NCBI GenBank assembly: GCA_020443345.1
Contig: JAGRIH010000006.1
Coordinates: forward strand, 1 to 53,339
DNA length: 53,339 bases
Source of the DNA: Halioglobus sp.
GTDB taxonomy: Bacteria; Pseudomonadota; Gammaproteobacteria; Pseudomonadales; Halieaceae
Reading direction: 5' to 3'
Shown here: positions 21,843-35,320 of the stretch, in pieces
Numbering within the stretch: the stretch's first letter is position 1
Layout: each line of letters starts with the position of its first letter
Position numbers and translations under genes: made by a program
Notes under the pieces: model-generated
The model's database searches: none
The model's input: the letters and a program-made list of their open reading frames with translations, nothing else
Told to the model about the DNA's origin: nothing

Positions 21843-21934
21843 TTCGCGCGTTTTGATTGGCTGGGGCGCTCTATGCCCGGCTGCCGATCCGGCGTTGCGC
21901 CGAACCCGACTAACCGCCTGCGGGCGTCGAAACC

Positions 21935-22321
21935 ATGGTATCCACAGTGAATGACAAACGTCCTGTAAATCTGGACATCGGCAGTATGCGGCTTCCGATC
22001 ACCGCATGGGTGTCCATTTCTCATCGCGCCTCCGGCGTATTTCTTTTTGTCGCAACGGCCGTACTTCTCTGGGCGCTGGATGCGAGCCTGCGCAGCCCGG
22101 AGAGTTTTGCCGCCCTGCGCGAGTGCCTGGATACGCTCTGGATGAAGCTGGTCATCTGGGCGGTGCTGGCTGGCCTCATCTACCACACGGCCGCCGGCGT
22201 CCGGCACCTGATCATGGATTGCGGCATCGGCGAGTCCATGCCCGGCGGGGTGTTGGGCGCGCGCCTGGTGATTGCGGTATCGGTGCTGTTAACGGTGCTG
22301 GCGGGGGTGTGGATATGGTAA
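21935..22321 (+). CDS. sdhC: Succinate dehydrogenase cytochrome b556 subunit
   Basis: 128 residues with three membrane helices. The family motif ISHRASGVFLF is at the first helix, and the haem-ligand His lies in LIYHTAAGVRHLIMD. It anchors SdhAB in the inner membrane and forms the haem b and quinone site together with SdhD. It is the first gene of the sdh operon and overlaps sdhD by seven bases. Confidence 0.95.
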   Translation: MVSTVNDKRPVNLDIGSMRLPITAWVSISHRASGVFLFVATAVLLWALDASLRSPESFAALRECLDTLWMKLVIWAVLAGLIYHTAAGVRHLIMDCGIGESMPGGVLGARLVIAVSVLLTVLAGVWIW

Positions 22322-22677
22322 CTTCGGTCACGAACCTGGGTCGCTCCGGCTTGTTCGACTGGGTGGTGCAGCGCGTCTCCGCACTCGTTCTGCTGGCCTA
22401 CTTCGCGTATATCGGCTGTGTGCTGCTGGGCGGGGTGGACTATACCGGCTGGCGCGAGCTGTATGCCCAGACCTGGATGCGCGTGTTCAGCCTCGGCGCG
22501 CTGCTGTCGCTGGTACTGCACGCGTGGGTGGGTATCTGGTCGGTGCTGACGGACTACCTTACCGAACGGATGATGGGCACGACAGGCACGGTGTTGCGCC
22601 TGCTGGCGCAACTGCTTTGCGGCATCGTCATATTTGTCTATACGGTCTGGGGTATCCAGATTCTGTGGGGTTACTGA
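22315..22677 (+). CDS. sdhD: Succinate dehydrogenase membrane anchor subunit
   Basis: 120 residues with three helices. DWVVQRVSALVLLAYF and LVLHAWVGIWSVLTDY (haem-side His and the quinone-site Asp-Tyr pair) are characteristic of SdhD. The ATG at 22315 overlaps the end of sdhC; the longer upstream frame belongs to the sdhC shadow. sdhA follows after three bases. Confidence 0.94.
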   Translation: MVTSVTNLGRSGLFDWVVQRVSALVLLAYFAYIGCVLLGGVDYTGWRELYAQTWMRVFSLGALLSLVLHAWVGIWSVLTDYLTERMMGTTGTVLRLLAQLLCGIVIFVYTVWGIQILWGY

Positions 22678-22680
22678 GTT

Positions 22681-24453
22681 ATGGCGGCTATTCGAACAAT
22701 GTCTTTTGACGGGGTCATCGTGGGCGGCGGCGGTGCCGGCATGCGCGCCGCACTGCAACTGGCTCAATCGGGCTACAAGACGGCGGTCATCAGCAAGGTG
22801 TTCCCCACCCGTTCCCACACGGTGTCGGCCCAGGGCGGCATCACCTGTGCCATCGCCAGCGACGACCCGGACGACGACTGGCGCTGGCATATGTACGATA
22901 CAGTCAAGGGTTCCGATTATATCGGCGACCAGGACGCCATCGAATACATGTGCAGTGTGGGACCCGAGGCGGTGTTCGAGCTCGAGCACATGGGCCTGCC
23001 CTTTTCCCGCACCGAGCAGGGGCGCATCTACCAGCGCCCCTTCGGGGGGCAGTCCAAGAATTTTGGCGAGGGCGGCCAGGCCGCGCGTACCTGCGCCGCG
23101 GCCGATCGCACCGGCCACGCCCTGCTGCATACCCTGTACCAGGGCAACCTGAAGAACAACACCGTGTTTTTCAACGAGTGGTACGCCACGGATCTCGTCA
23201 AGAACCAGGACGGCGCCGTGGTGGGCGTCATCGCGATTTGCATGGAGACCGGTGAGACGGTCCATGTCAAATCCCGCGCCACCGTATTCGCCACCGGCGG
23301 AGCGGGGCGCATCTACGCCTCCACGACCAACGCCCACATCAATACCGGCGATGGCGTCGGCATAGCCCTGCGCGCGGGCTTTCCGGTGCAGGATATCGAA
23401 ATGTGGCAGTTCCACCCCACCGGCATCCACGGCGCGGGCGTGCTGGTCACCGAGGGTTGCCGCGGCGAGGGCGGCTACCTGGTCAACAAGGATGGTGAGC
23501 GCTTCATGGAACGTTACGCGCCCAATGCCAAGGACCTGGCCAGTCGCGATGTCGTGGCGCGCTCCATGGTGCTGGAAATTCTCGAAGGACGCGGCTGTGG
23601 CCCCGAAGGCGATCACGTGTACCTCAAGCTGGATCATCTGGGCGAGGACGTGCTGCACAGCCGGTTGCCGGGTATTTGTGAGTTGTCCGAGACGTTTGCC
23701 CACGCCAACCCGGTCAAGGAACCGGTACCCGTGGTGCCGACCTGCCATTACATGATGGGCGGCATACCGACCAACGTGCACGGCCAGGCCCTGACCGTGG
23801 ATGCCGATGGCAACGACCAGATCATTCCCGGGCTCTACGCCTGCGGCGAGGTGGCCTGCGTGTCGGTGCACGGCGCCAACCGCCTGGGCGGCAATTCGCT
23901 GCTGGACCTGGTGGTGTTTGGCCGCGCTTCGGGTCTGTACATCGAAAAAGCCCTGCGCGAGGGCATCGAGATGCGCGCGGCCTCCGCCAGCGACGTGGAG
24001 CAGGCCATGAGCCGCCTGGACAAACTCAACGCGTCGAGCGGCGGCGAGAAGGTGGCGGACCTGCGCCGCGAACTGCAGAATGTAATGCAGAACCACTTCG
24101 GCGTGTTTCGCAATGACCAGTTCATGCGCGAGGGTATCCAGAAACTGTCCGAGCTGCGCGGTCGCATCGAAAACGCGGCGCTCGAGGACAAGAGTATGGT
24201 CTTCAATACCGCCCGCATCGAGGCGCTGGAACTGCACAACTTGTTCGAGGTGGCCGAGGCCACCGCGATCGCGGCCGCGGAGCGCAAGGAGTCGCGCGGT
24301 GCGCACGCCAGGGACGACTACCAGGAGCGCGACGACGAGAACTGGCTGTGCCACTCCATGTATTTTCCCGCGGACAAGCGGGTCGGCAAGCGCGCGGTGA
24401 ATTTCGAACCGAAGACCGTCGATACCTTCCAGCCGAAAGCGCGCACGTATTAA
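22681..24453 (+). CDS. sdhA: Succinate dehydrogenase flavoprotein subunit
   Basis: 590 residues. The FAD dinucleotide fold is at [14 protein letters not shown], His46 in [10 protein letters not shown] is the covalent FAD attachment site, and HPTGIHGAG and the later [13 protein letters not shown] are conserved substrate/FAD motifs. It oxidises succinate to fumarate and passes electrons to SdhB. A long antisense frame across this gene is a GC-bias artefact. Confidence 0.98.
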   Translation: MAAIRTMSFDGVIVGGGGAGMRAALQLAQSGYKTAVISKVFPTRSHTVSAQGGITCAIASDDPDDDWRWHMYDTVKGSDYIGDQDAIEYMCSVGPEAVFELEHMGLPFSRTEQGRIYQRPFGGQSKNFGEGGQAARTCAAADRTGHALLHTLYQGNLKNNTVFFNEWYATDLVKNQDGAVVGVIAICMETGETVHVKSRATVFATGGAGRIYASTTNAHINTGDGVGIALRAGFPVQDIEMWQFHPTGIHGAGVLVTEGCRGEGGYLVNKDGERFMERYAPNAKDLASRDVVARSMVLEILEGRGCGPEGDHVYLKLDHLGEDVLHSRLPGICELSETFAHANPVKEPVPVVPTCHYMMGGIPTNVHGQALTVDADGNDQIIPGLYACGEVACVSVHGANRLGGNSLLDLVVFGRASGLYIEKALREGIEMRAASASDVEQAMSRLDKLNASSGGEKVADLRRELQNVMQNHFGVFRNDQFMREGIQKLSELRGRIENAALEDKSMVFNTARIEALELHNLFEVAEATAIAAAERKESRGAHARDDYQERDDENWLCHSMYFPADKRVGKRAVNFEPKTVDTFQPKARTY

Positions 24454-24465
24454 GGGGCAGTAAAC

Positions 24466-25170
24466 ATGTTGCAAGTGAGTATCTACCGCTATAACCCCGA
24501 GACCGACAGCGAACCCTACATGCAGGACGTGCAGGTCGATACCGGCGGCAAGGACCTCATGGTGCTGGACGTGCTGGAATTGATGAAGACCCAGGATGCC
24601 ACCGTCGCGTTTCGGCGCTCCTGCCGCGAGGGCGTCTGCGGGTCCGATGGTGTCAACATGAACGGCAAGAATGGGCTGGCCTGTATCACCCCGCTGTCCG
24701 CCACCGTGCGCAACAACAAACTGGTGCTGCGGCCGCTGCCGGGCCTGCCCGTGGTGCGCGACCTGGTGGTGGATATGAGCATGTTTTACGCGCAGTACGA
24801 AAAGGTGCAGCCCTATCTGCAGAACGACACGCCGGCACCGGCGATCGAACGCCTGCAGTCTCCCGAGGAGCGCGCGAAACTGGACGGCTTGTACGAGTGC
24901 ATCCTGTGCGCCTGCTGTTCCACCGGCTGCCCCTCGTTCTGGTGGAACCCGGAGCGTTTTATCGGCCCGGCGGGCCTGCTGCAGGCCTACCGTTTCCTCG
25001 CGGACAGCCGGGATACGGCGACCCGGGAGCGCCTGGCGCGCCTGGATGACCCGTTCAGCGTGTTCCGGTGTCACGGTATCCAGAACTGTGTCAATGTGTG
25101 TCCCAAGGGGCTGAACCCGACGCGGGCGATAGGGCATATTCGCAACATGCTGCTAACACGTGGTACCTGA
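24466..25170 (+). CDS. sdhB: Succinate dehydrogenase iron-sulfur subunit
   Basis: 234 residues. The 2Fe-2S site uses Cys53, Cys58, Asp61 and Cys73 (CREGVCGSD, ACITPL); the 4Fe-4S and 3Fe-4S sites lie in CILCACCSTGCP and CHGIQNCVNVCPKG. It carries electrons from SdhA to the quinone. It is the last sdh gene, followed by a 253-base gap with an AT-rich first part (about 25171-25230) that may hold a promoter for sucA, although no clear boxes were found. Confidence 0.98.
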   Translation: MLQVSIYRYNPETDSEPYMQDVQVDTGGKDLMVLDVLELMKTQDATVAFRRSCREGVCGSDGVNMNGKNGLACITPLSATVRNNKLVLRPLPGLPVVRDLVVDMSMFYAQYEKVQPYLQNDTPAPAIERLQSPEERAKLDGLYECILCACCSTGCPSFWWNPERFIGPAGLLQAYRFLADSRDTATRERLARLDDPFSVFRCHGIQNCVNVCPKGLNPTRAIGHIRNMLLTRGT

Positions 25171-25423
25171 CATTAACTTTCACTCTTAATGCATTGAAAA
25201 ATAAGCGCTAATACTTGATATGCCATAGGCGGATAAAGCGTGCTTGTGGCCGTGCGCAGACGCTGCCGCGGCGCGATCACAGCAGGGTTCGTGCCGTGAG
25301 TGGCCGCGGTGGCGCCGACAGCGCGGCCGAGGTGCTGCGACACGCCGGGTTTTGCCCTTCGGCGCGGGGCGGCACCACATCTTGGCGTGGGTCGACAGGT
25401 CCACAGGGGCCTAAAGGATAGAG

Positions 25424-28264
25424 ATGCAAGAAAGTTCGATGGAGGCCCTGTGGCGAAGTTCGCATATCGCCGGTGGCAATGCCAGTTATGTCGAGGACCT
25501 GTACGAGTCCTATCTCAAGGACCCCAATGGCGTGCCCGAGCAGTGGCGCGACTACTTCGACAAGTTGCCGCGGGTGAGCTCGGCCGTGGTACAGATCGAG
25601 GATGTACCCCACTCGGTGATACGCGAGCGCTTCGCGCAGATCAGCAAGCTGCGCGTGCGCACCGAGGCGACGGTCAAACACGATTCCCAGGCCACCGAAT
25701 ACGAGCGCAAGCAGGTGCAGGTGGTGCAACTCATCTCCGCCTACCGCCAGCGCGGCCACCAGAAGGCCAACCTCGACCCGCTGGGTCTGGCCGAGCGGGA
25801 GCAGGTGGCGGACCTGGAACTGGGTTTTCACCAGCTGTCGCCGGCGGATTTCGACACTGTCTTCCAGACCGGCAGTCTGCACATCGGCAAGGCCGACGCC
25901 ACCCTCGGCGAGATTTACGAAGCGCTGGAGCGCACCTATTGCCACACCATAGGCGCCGAGTTCATGCATATCGTGGACACGCAGCAGCGCCACTGGATCA
26001 TGCAGCGCATGGAGTCCGTGCGCTGTGCGCCCAACTACAGTGCGCAGGTGCGTCTGGAATTGCTGCAGCACCTGATCCAGGCCGAGGGCCTGGAAAAATC
26101 GCTGGGCTCCAAGTACCCGGGTACCAAACGCTTCGGCCTGGAGGGCGGCGAGAGCCTGATCCCGATGATTGCCGAAATGATTCAGCGCTGCGGCACCCAC
26201 GGCGCCCAGGAAATCGTGATCGGCATGGCACACCGCGGCCGCCTCAATGTGCTGGTCAATATCCTCGGCAAGAATCCCTCGGAGCTGTTCGCCGAATTCG
26301 AAGGCCGGGCCAAGTACACCAGTTCCGGCGATGTCAAGTATCACCAGGGTTTTTCCTCCAACGTGATGACTCCCGGCGGGGAGGTCCACCTGGCGCTTGC
26401 CTTCAATCCTTCGCACCTGGAGATCGTGTCGCCGGTGGTCGAGGGGTCGGTGCGCGCCCGCCAGGAGCGGCGCGGCGACGTCGGCGGCGACCGGGTGGTA
26501 CCCATCGTCGTGCACGGCGATGCCTCCTTTGCCGGCCAGGGCGTGGTGATGGAGACATTCCAGATGTCCCAGACGCGCGCCTACAAGACCGGCGGCACCA
26601 TTCATATCGTACTCAACAACCAGGTGGGCTTTACCACCAGCGCGCGCGAGGATGCGCGCTCCACCGAGTATTGCACCGACGTCGCCAAGATGGTGCAGGC
26701 ACCGATCCTGCACGTGAACGCGGACGATCCGGAGGCGGTACTGTTCGTTACCCAACTGGCGGTGGACTACCGCAAGGAGTTCAACAAAGACGTGGTGATA
26801 GACCTCATCTGTTACCGCCGTCGCGGCCACAACGAGGCCGACGAGCCGTCCGTTACACAGCCGGTAATGTACCGCAAGATTCGCGAGCATCCGACCACGC
26901 GGGACCTGTACGCCGCGCGACTGGTCAGCGAGGGCGTGCTCAGCGAGGTCGACGACCAGCAGGTGGTGGAGCGCTACCGCGAGTCGCTGGACCGCGACGC
27001 GCCGCTGGTCAGCAAACTGGTGTCCGAGCCCAACAAGGAGCTGTTCGTCGACTGGACGCCCTACCTCGGACACGACTGGACGCTGCAGGCCGACACCAGC
27101 ATGGACCTGCCGCAACTGCAGGCGCTGGGCCAGGCGATCAACGTGGCGCCGGACAGCTTTCCGCTGCAGCGACAGGTGTCCAAGATCCTCGAGGACCGGC
27201 GCAAAATGGCGGCCGGTGCCATGCCCCTGAACTGGGGCTTTGCGGAGACTCTGGCATACGCCTCGCTGTTGCAGGCCGGCTACCCGGTGCGGCTCACCGG
27301 CCAAGACGTGGGTCGGGGCACGTTTTCGCACCGGCACGCGGTGCTGCACAATCAGAAGGACGGCAGCACCCACGTGCCCCTGCAGCATGTCGGTGACGAG
27401 CAGGCCGACTTCGGTATTTACGACTCCCTGCTGTCGGAGGAAGCGGTACTGGCCTTCGAGTACGGCTATGCCACGACCCTGCCGCGCGGGCTGGTCATCT
27501 GGGAGGCCCAGTTCGGCGATTTCGCCAACGGCGCACAGGTGGTCATCGACCAGTTCATCGCCAGCGGGGAACACAAGTGGTCGCGCCTGTGTGGTCTGAC
27601 CATGCTGTTGCCCCACGGTTATGAGGGCCAGGGCCCGGAGCACTCCTCGGCGCGGCTGGAGCGCTTCATGCAGTTGTGCGCCGAGCACAACATACAGGTC
27701 TGCGTGCCGACCACCCCAGCCCAGGTATTTCACATGCTGCGCCGCCAGGCGATCAGACCCCTGCGCAAACCGCTGGTGGTGATGTCGCCCAAGAGCCTGC
27801 TGCGGCACAAGGAGGCTGTGTCCAGCCTCGAGGACCTCGCGGCGGGTCGTTTCCACAACGTGCTGGACGAAACCGACGATCTCGACAAGCGAGCGGTCAC
27901 ACGCATCATCCTGTGCAGCGGCAAGGTGTTTTATGACCTGCGCGCCGCGCGCCGCGAGCGCGAACTCGATACCATCGCCATCCTGCGGCTGGAACAGCTG
28001 TACCCGTTCCCCGAGGCGGAACTGCTGCAGGCGCTGGGCGCTTATCCCAATGTGCGGGAGGCCATGTGGTGTCAGGAAGAGCCGATGAACCAGGGAGCCT
28101 GGTACTCCAGCCAGCACCATATGCGGCGCGTCTTATACCGTCACCGGGAAGATCTCTACCTCAGTTATGTGGGTCGCGAGGCATCGGCTGCACCGGCAGC
28201 GGGGTATATGGCGCTGCACCTGGCGCAGCAGGAAAAATTCATCAATGAAGCCCTGGCCAGCTGA
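25424..28264 (+). CDS. sucA: 2-oxoglutarate dehydrogenase E1 component
   Basis: 946 residues, full length. The N-terminal targeting segment (ASYVEDLYESYLKDPNGVPEQWR as a family hallmark near residues 20-42) is followed by the TPP-binding region (GMAHRGRLNVL, GDASFAGQG) and the conserved C-terminal YVGREASAAPAAGY. It decarboxylates 2-oxoglutarate and transfers the succinyl group to the lipoyl group of SucB. It lies in the order sdhCDAB-sucAB-lpd-sucCD, as in pseudomonads. Confidence 0.98.
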   Translation: MQESSMEALWRSSHIAGGNASYVEDLYESYLKDPNGVPEQWRDYFDKLPRVSSAVVQIEDVPHSVIRERFAQISKLRVRTEATVKHDSQATEYERKQVQVVQLISAYRQRGHQKANLDPLGLAEREQVADLELGFHQLSPADFDTVFQTGSLHIGKADATLGEIYEALERTYCHTIGAEFMHIVDTQQRHWIMQRMESVRCAPNYSAQVRLELLQHLIQAEGLEKSLGSKYPGTKRFGLEGGESLIPMIAEMIQRCGTHGAQEIVIGMAHRGRLNVLVNILGKNPSELFAEFEGRAKYTSSGDVKYHQGFSSNVMTPGGEVHLALAFNPSHLEIVSPVVEGSVRARQERRGDVGGDRVVPIVVHGDASFAGQGVVMETFQMSQTRAYKTGGTIHIVLNNQVGFTTSAREDARSTEYCTDVAKMVQAPILHVNADDPEAVLFVTQLAVDYRKEFNKDVVIDLICYRRRGHNEADEPSVTQPVMYRKIREHPTTRDLYAARLVSEGVLSEVDDQQVVERYRESLDRDAPLVSKLVSEPNKELFVDWTPYLGHDWTLQADTSMDLPQLQALGQAINVAPDSFPLQRQVSKILEDRRKMAAGAMPLNWGFAETLAYASLLQAGYPVRLTGQDVGRGTFSHRHAVLHNQKDGSTHVPLQHVGDEQADFGIYDSLLSEEAVLAFEYGYATTLPRGLVIWEAQFGDFANGAQVVIDQFIASGEHKWSRLCGLTMLLPHGYEGQGPEHSSARLERFMQLCAEHNIQVCVPTTPAQVFHMLRRQAIRPLRKPLVVMSPKSLLRHKEAVSSLEDLAAGRFHNVLDETDDLDKRAVTRIILCSGKVFYDLRAARRERELDTIAILRLEQLYPFPEAELLQALGAYPNVREAMWCQEEPMNQGAWYSSQHHMRRVLYRHREDLYLSYVGREASAAPAAGYMALHLAQQEKFINEALAS

Positions 28265-28300
28265 CGGCTGGCGCTTAAACGGCAGTCCAAAGGAAGTGAG

Positions 28301-29599
28301 ATGGCTATTGAAATCAAAGCGCCCGCCTTTCCCGAATCGGTAGCAGACGGCGAGGTTGCCACCTGGCACAAACAGGAGGGCGATACGGTTGCACGCGATG
28401 AACTGATCGTCGAGATCGAGACCGACAAAGTCGTGATGGAAGTGGTCGCTCCCGAGGACGGGGTGATTGGCAAGATTTACGTCGGCGAAGGTGAGACCAT
28501 TCAGGGCGAGCAAGTGCTGGCCACCCTGAAACCGGAGGCGGCGGGCGCCGGGGAGGCGGCGTCGGGCACGACCGCCGGCGCCGGCGACAAGCGCGACACG
28601 CAAGAGCAGGACGAGCGGCATGCGGCGCCTTTGCCGGGCCCCGCCGCGCGCAAACTGGTGGAGCAGCACAAGCTCGATATCGACCAGATTCCAGGCAGCG
28701 GCAAGGGCGGCCGGATAACCAAGGAGGATATTCTGAGCTTTCTGAAGCAACGCGATGCGGACCAGCGCGCGGCGGATAGTTCACCCGCGGCCAAGGCGCC
28801 GGTAGCCAAGGCGTCGGTAGCCGGGACGGCGGCCGCCAGTCCGCGCGCCGATGCGGGACGCGGCGGCGAGGAGGCGCCGGTGGGGCCCTCCAGCGAGCGC
28901 ATCGAAAAACGTGTGCCCATGACCCGCATGCGCGCGAAAATCGCCGAGCGCCTGCTCGGCGCCACGCAGGAAACAGCGATGCTCACCACGTTCAACGAGG
29001 TGAACATGGCGCCGGTAATGGCTCTGCGCAGCAAGTACAAGGAGCAGTTCGAGAGAGCCCACAAGGGCACCCGCCTGGGGTTCATGGGCTTTTTTGTCAA
29101 GGCCGCCTGTGAGGCGCTGAAGCGCTTTCCCGCCGTGAATGCCTCGATCGACGGCAGCGACATTGTCTACCATGGCTACCAGGACATCGGCGTGGCGGTA
29201 TCCACCCCCGGCGGCCTGGTGGTGCCGGTGATGCGCGATGCGGACTTCATGAGCCTGGCGGACATCGAGGCGGCGATCGGGGATATGAGCGCCCGGGCGC
29301 GCGACAACAAGCTGACCATCGACGACATGACCGGCGGTACGTTCACTGTCACCAATGGCGGCGTGTTCGGCTCGCTGTTGTCCACCCCCATTCTCAATCC
29401 GCCGCAAACCGGTATCCTGGCCATGCACAAGATACAGGAGCGCCCCATGGCCCTCGACGGGGAGGTGGTGATATTGCCCATGATGTACCTGGCGCTGTCC
29501 TATGACCATCGCCTGATCGACGGCAAGACAGCGGTACAGTTCCTGGTGGCGATCAAGGACCTGATCGAAGATCCGGCGCGTATCCTGCTGCAACTGTGA
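28301..29599 (+). CDS. sucB: Dihydrolipoamide succinyltransferase E2
   Basis: 432 residues with a single lipoyl domain (lipoyl Lys43 in ETDKVVMEV), an Ala/Gly-rich linker, an E1/E3-binding domain (about residues 109-147), a second Ala/Lys linker and a catalytic acyltransferase domain with His403 and Asp407 (YDHRLIDGK). It forms the core of the 2-oxoglutarate dehydrogenase complex. It is co-transcribed with sucA and lpd by spacing. Confidence 0.98.
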   Translation: MAIEIKAPAFPESVADGEVATWHKQEGDTVARDELIVEIETDKVVMEVVAPEDGVIGKIYVGEGETIQGEQVLATLKPEAAGAGEAASGTTAGAGDKRDTQEQDERHAAPLPGPAARKLVEQHKLDIDQIPGSGKGGRITKEDILSFLKQRDADQRAADSSPAAKAPVAKASVAGTAAASPRADAGRGGEEAPVGPSSERIEKRVPMTRMRAKIAERLLGATQETAMLTTFNEVNMAPVMALRSKYKEQFERAHKGTRLGFMGFFVKAACEALKRFPAVNASIDGSDIVYHGYQDIGVAVSTPGGLVVPVMRDADFMSLADIEAAIGDMSARARDNKLTIDDMTGGTFTVTNGGVFGSLLSTPILNPPQTGILAMHKIQERPMALDGEVVILPMMYLALSYDHRLIDGKTAVQFLVAIKDLIEDPARILLQL

Positions 29600-29628
29600 G
29601 CGCTGGCCGGCAAGTAACATGAATCTAA

Positions 29629-31080
<1,452 letters not shown>

Positions 31081-31208
31081 AATTTGTCCGGGGTGCCCAT
31101 TCCAATAACAACGCCATCGCGGCCGGACATCGAGCGGTTTTTTGTCGGGAGATTCCCGGCAAAATGCCTGAACCCATCGAGAACAGCAAACCAATAGCAG
31201 GACAACAC

Positions 31209-33250
<2,042 letters not shown>

Positions 33251-33268
33251 CCGATCGAACTGGAACAG

Positions 33269-33303
33269 GGGCGCGAAGCAAGGACTGCCGCGCCCTTTTT
33301 TTT
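33269..33303 (+). terminator. Intrinsic terminator of the suc operon
   Basis: GGGCGCG and CGCGCCC form a 7-base GC stem with a 13-base loop, followed directly by eight T. It lies 18 bases after the sucD stop and separates the TCA block from htpG. Confidence 0.9.
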
Positions 33304-33323
33304 GTCCCGCAGGAGCACTGTCA

Positions 33324-33351
33324 CTTGAAATATGGCGCCTTGGCCCCATTT
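33324..33351 (+). promoter_or_regulatory. sigma-32 (heat-shock) promoter of htpG
   Basis: CTTGAA, a 14-base spacer and CCCCATTT match the RpoH consensus (CTTGAAA, then CCCCATnT) closely. The expected start point is about 45 bases before the htpG ATG, which fits a chaperone of the heat-shock regulon. Confidence 0.85.
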
Positions 33352-33402
33352 TCGCCTGTCTGGATGCAACCCCAACCGGCCGATTGATCGAGCGAGGACC
33401 CC

Positions 33403-35319
33403 ATGACTGCCGACGTAAAAAAAGAGACCCTGGGCTTTCAGACCGAAGCCAGGCAGCTTTTGCACCTGATGATTCACTCCCTGTACAGCAACCGGGAGAT
33501 TTTCCTGCGCGAACTCATTTCCAATGCCAGCGACGCGATCGACAAGCTGCGCTTTGCCACGCTGGCTGACGACAGTTTGCTGGAGGGTCAGAGCGACTTC
33601 CAGATTCAGGTGGATGTGGACAAGGAGGCCGGCACCATCACGATCACCGACAACGGTATCGGCATGAACCGCGATGAGGTCATTGAAAACCTGGGCACCA
33701 TTGCCAAGTCCGGCACCGCGGCGTTCCTGGAGAGCCTCAGCGGTGATGCCAAAAAAGATTCGCAGTTGATCGGCCAATTCGGCGTCGGCTTTTATTCGGC
33801 TTTCATTGTCGCCCAGCGCGTCGAGGTGCACACGCGCAAGGCCGGAGAGCCGCCGGAGAGCGGCGTGCTGTGGGAATCGCACGGCGAAGCCGAGTTCTCC
33901 ATCGAGAGCAGGCCGCGCGAACAGCGCGGCACCGCCGTGGTGCTGTACCTGAAGATGGACTGCACCGAGTTTGCCGACGACTGGCGCGTGCGCAGTGTCA
34001 TCAAGAAGTACTCCGATCACATTTCCGTGCCGGTGATGATGCAGGCCCCGCCGGCCCCACCGGCCGAAGGGGAGGAAAAAGCGCAGGACGAGCCGGCGGA
34101 ATACGCAGCGGTCAACGAAGCCACTGCGCTGTGGACGCGTCCGCGCGCAGAGGTCAGCGACGAGGAGTACAAGGAATTCTACAAGCACGTTTCGCACGAT
34201 TTCGGGGACCCGCTGACCTGGAGCCACAACAAGGTCGAGGGCAAGCTGGAGTACACCAGCTTGCTGTACATTCCGCGCAAGGCGCCTTTTGATCTGTGGA
34301 ACCGCGAGATGACCCGCGGCCTGAAGCTCTACGTCCAGCGCACCTTCATCATGGATGAAGCCGAGCAGTTCTTGCCCATGTACCTGCGCTTTGTCAAGGG
34401 AGTGGTGGATTCCAACGATTTGTCCCTGAACGTGTCGCGCGAGATCCTGCAGCAGGACCCGGCGGTGGAATCCATGCGCAGCGCCCTGACCAAGCGCGTG
34501 CTGGACATGCTGGGCAAGATGGCCAAAACCGGCGCCGACGACTACGCGACGTTCTGGAAGGAGTTCGGCCAGGTGCTCAAAGAGGGCCCCGCCGAGGACC
34601 ACGGCAACAAAAAGAAAATCGCGGAACTGCTGCGCTTCGCCACTACGCACACTGATAAACCGGAGCAGGATCAGTCGCTGGCCGACTACGTGTCGCGCAT
34701 GCAGGACAAGCAGGAAAAGATCTACTATGTCGTCGCGGAGAACTTCAAGACGGCGAAAAACAGCCCGCACCTGGAGGTGTTCCGCAAAAAGGGTATCGAG
34801 GTGTTGCTGCTGTCGGACCGCGTGGATGACTGGCTGATGAACCATCTGCAGGAGTTCGACGGTAAGCCGTTGCAGGATGTCGGCCGCGGCGCCCTCGATC
34901 TGGGCACCGACTCCGAGGAGGACAAGGCCGCACAGGAAAAACTCGCCAAAGAGTCCGAGGCACTGCTGGAACGCATGCGCAAGGTACTGGACGGCCAGGT
35001 GGCCGAGGTGCGCGCCACCAATCGCCTGACCGATTCGCCCGCCTGCCTGGTGGTGGGGGACTACGATATGGGCGCCCAGATGCGGCGCATCATGGAGGCC
35101 GCCGGCCAGCCGGTGCCGGACAGCAAGCCTATCCTGGAGATCAATCCCGGGCACCCGCTGCTGCAGATGCTGGATGCGGAGGCGGACGAGGATCGCTTTG
35201 CCGATCTGGCCACCATCGTATTCGACCAGGCCAGCCTGGCCGAGGGCGGCCAACTGGACGATCCGGCGGGCTATGTGTCACGGCTGAACAAGCTGTTGCT
35301 GGAGATGAGCAAAGGCTGA
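33403..35319 (+). CDS. htpG: HtpG, bacterial Hsp90 chaperone
   Basis: 638 residues, the normal length. The N-terminal GHKL ATPase domain has Glu37 and Asn41 ([15 protein letters not shown]), DNGIGM at 83-88 and GQFGVGF at 124-130; middle and C-terminal dimerisation domains follow. It is an ATP-driven cytosolic chaperone. A segment near residues 210-230 is rich in Pro, Ala and Glu. It has its own heat-shock promoter; gpsA begins one base after its stop and may be partly co-transcribed. Confidence 0.98.
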   Translation: MTADVKKETLGFQTEARQLLHLMIHSLYSNREIFLRELISNASDAIDKLRFATLADDSLLEGQSDFQIQVDVDKEAGTITITDNGIGMNRDEVIENLGTIAKSGTAAFLESLSGDAKKDSQLIGQFGVGFYSAFIVAQRVEVHTRKAGEPPESGVLWESHGEAEFSIESRPREQRGTAVVLYLKMDCTEFADDWRVRSVIKKYSDHISVPVMMQAPPAPPAEGEEKAQDEPAEYAAVNEATALWTRPRAEVSDEEYKEFYKHVSHDFGDPLTWSHNKVEGKLEYTSLLYIPRKAPFDLWNREMTRGLKLYVQRTFIMDEAEQFLPMYLRFVKGVVDSNDLSLNVSREILQQDPAVESMRSALTKRVLDMLGKMAKTGADDYATFWKEFGQVLKEGPAEDHGNKKKIAELLRFATTHTDKPEQDQSLADYVSRMQDKQEKIYYVVAENFKTAKNSPHLEVFRKKGIEVLLLSDRVDDWLMNHLQEFDGKPLQDVGRGALDLGTDSEEDKAAQEKLAKESEALLERMRKVLDGQVAEVRATNRLTDSPACLVVGDYDMGAQMRRIMEAAGQPVPDSKPILEINPGHPLLQMLDAEADEDRFADLATIVFDQASLAEGGQLDDPAGYVSRLNKLLLEMSKG

Positions 35320-35320
35320 C

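Larger units (their letters stand above)
21606..21934. other. Divergent gltA/sdhC control region
   Basis: This 329-base gap is the only stretch over 300 bases without a gene. It contains the gltA promoter (21642-21669), two short inverted repeats (21629-21644 and TCACC/GGTGA at 21671-21683), an FNR/Anr-like box (21751-21764), a GC-rich 7-base hairpin (CGGCGCG/CGCGCCG, 21786-21803) and the sdhC promoter (21814-21842). A plus-strand frame through it overlaps these signals and is not taken as a gene. Confidence 0.7.

Noticed and set aside
21687-21950. Plus-strand frame in the gltA-sdhC gap
   Set aside because: It covers the FNR-like box and the sdhC promoter and runs into sdhC; no ribosome site or similarity.
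22180-25137. 985-codon minus-strand frame opposite sdhCDAB
   Set aside because: Its residues show no family features and it mirrors four certain genes; long antisense frames are expected in GC-rich coding DNA.
25171-25423. Riboswitch or clear promoter in the sdhB-sucA gap
   Set aside because: The first 60 bases are AT-rich, but no pair of boxes with acceptable spacing and no known RNA fold was recognised.
25300-27396. 698-codon plus-strand frame in another phase over sucA
   Set aside because: It overlaps sucA almost fully and is Arg/Gly/Pro-rich low-complexity sequence.
25277-28120. 947-codon minus-strand frame opposite sucA
   Set aside because: It is the antisense shadow of a certain gene, rich in His/Val/Leu/Gln with no recognisable motif.
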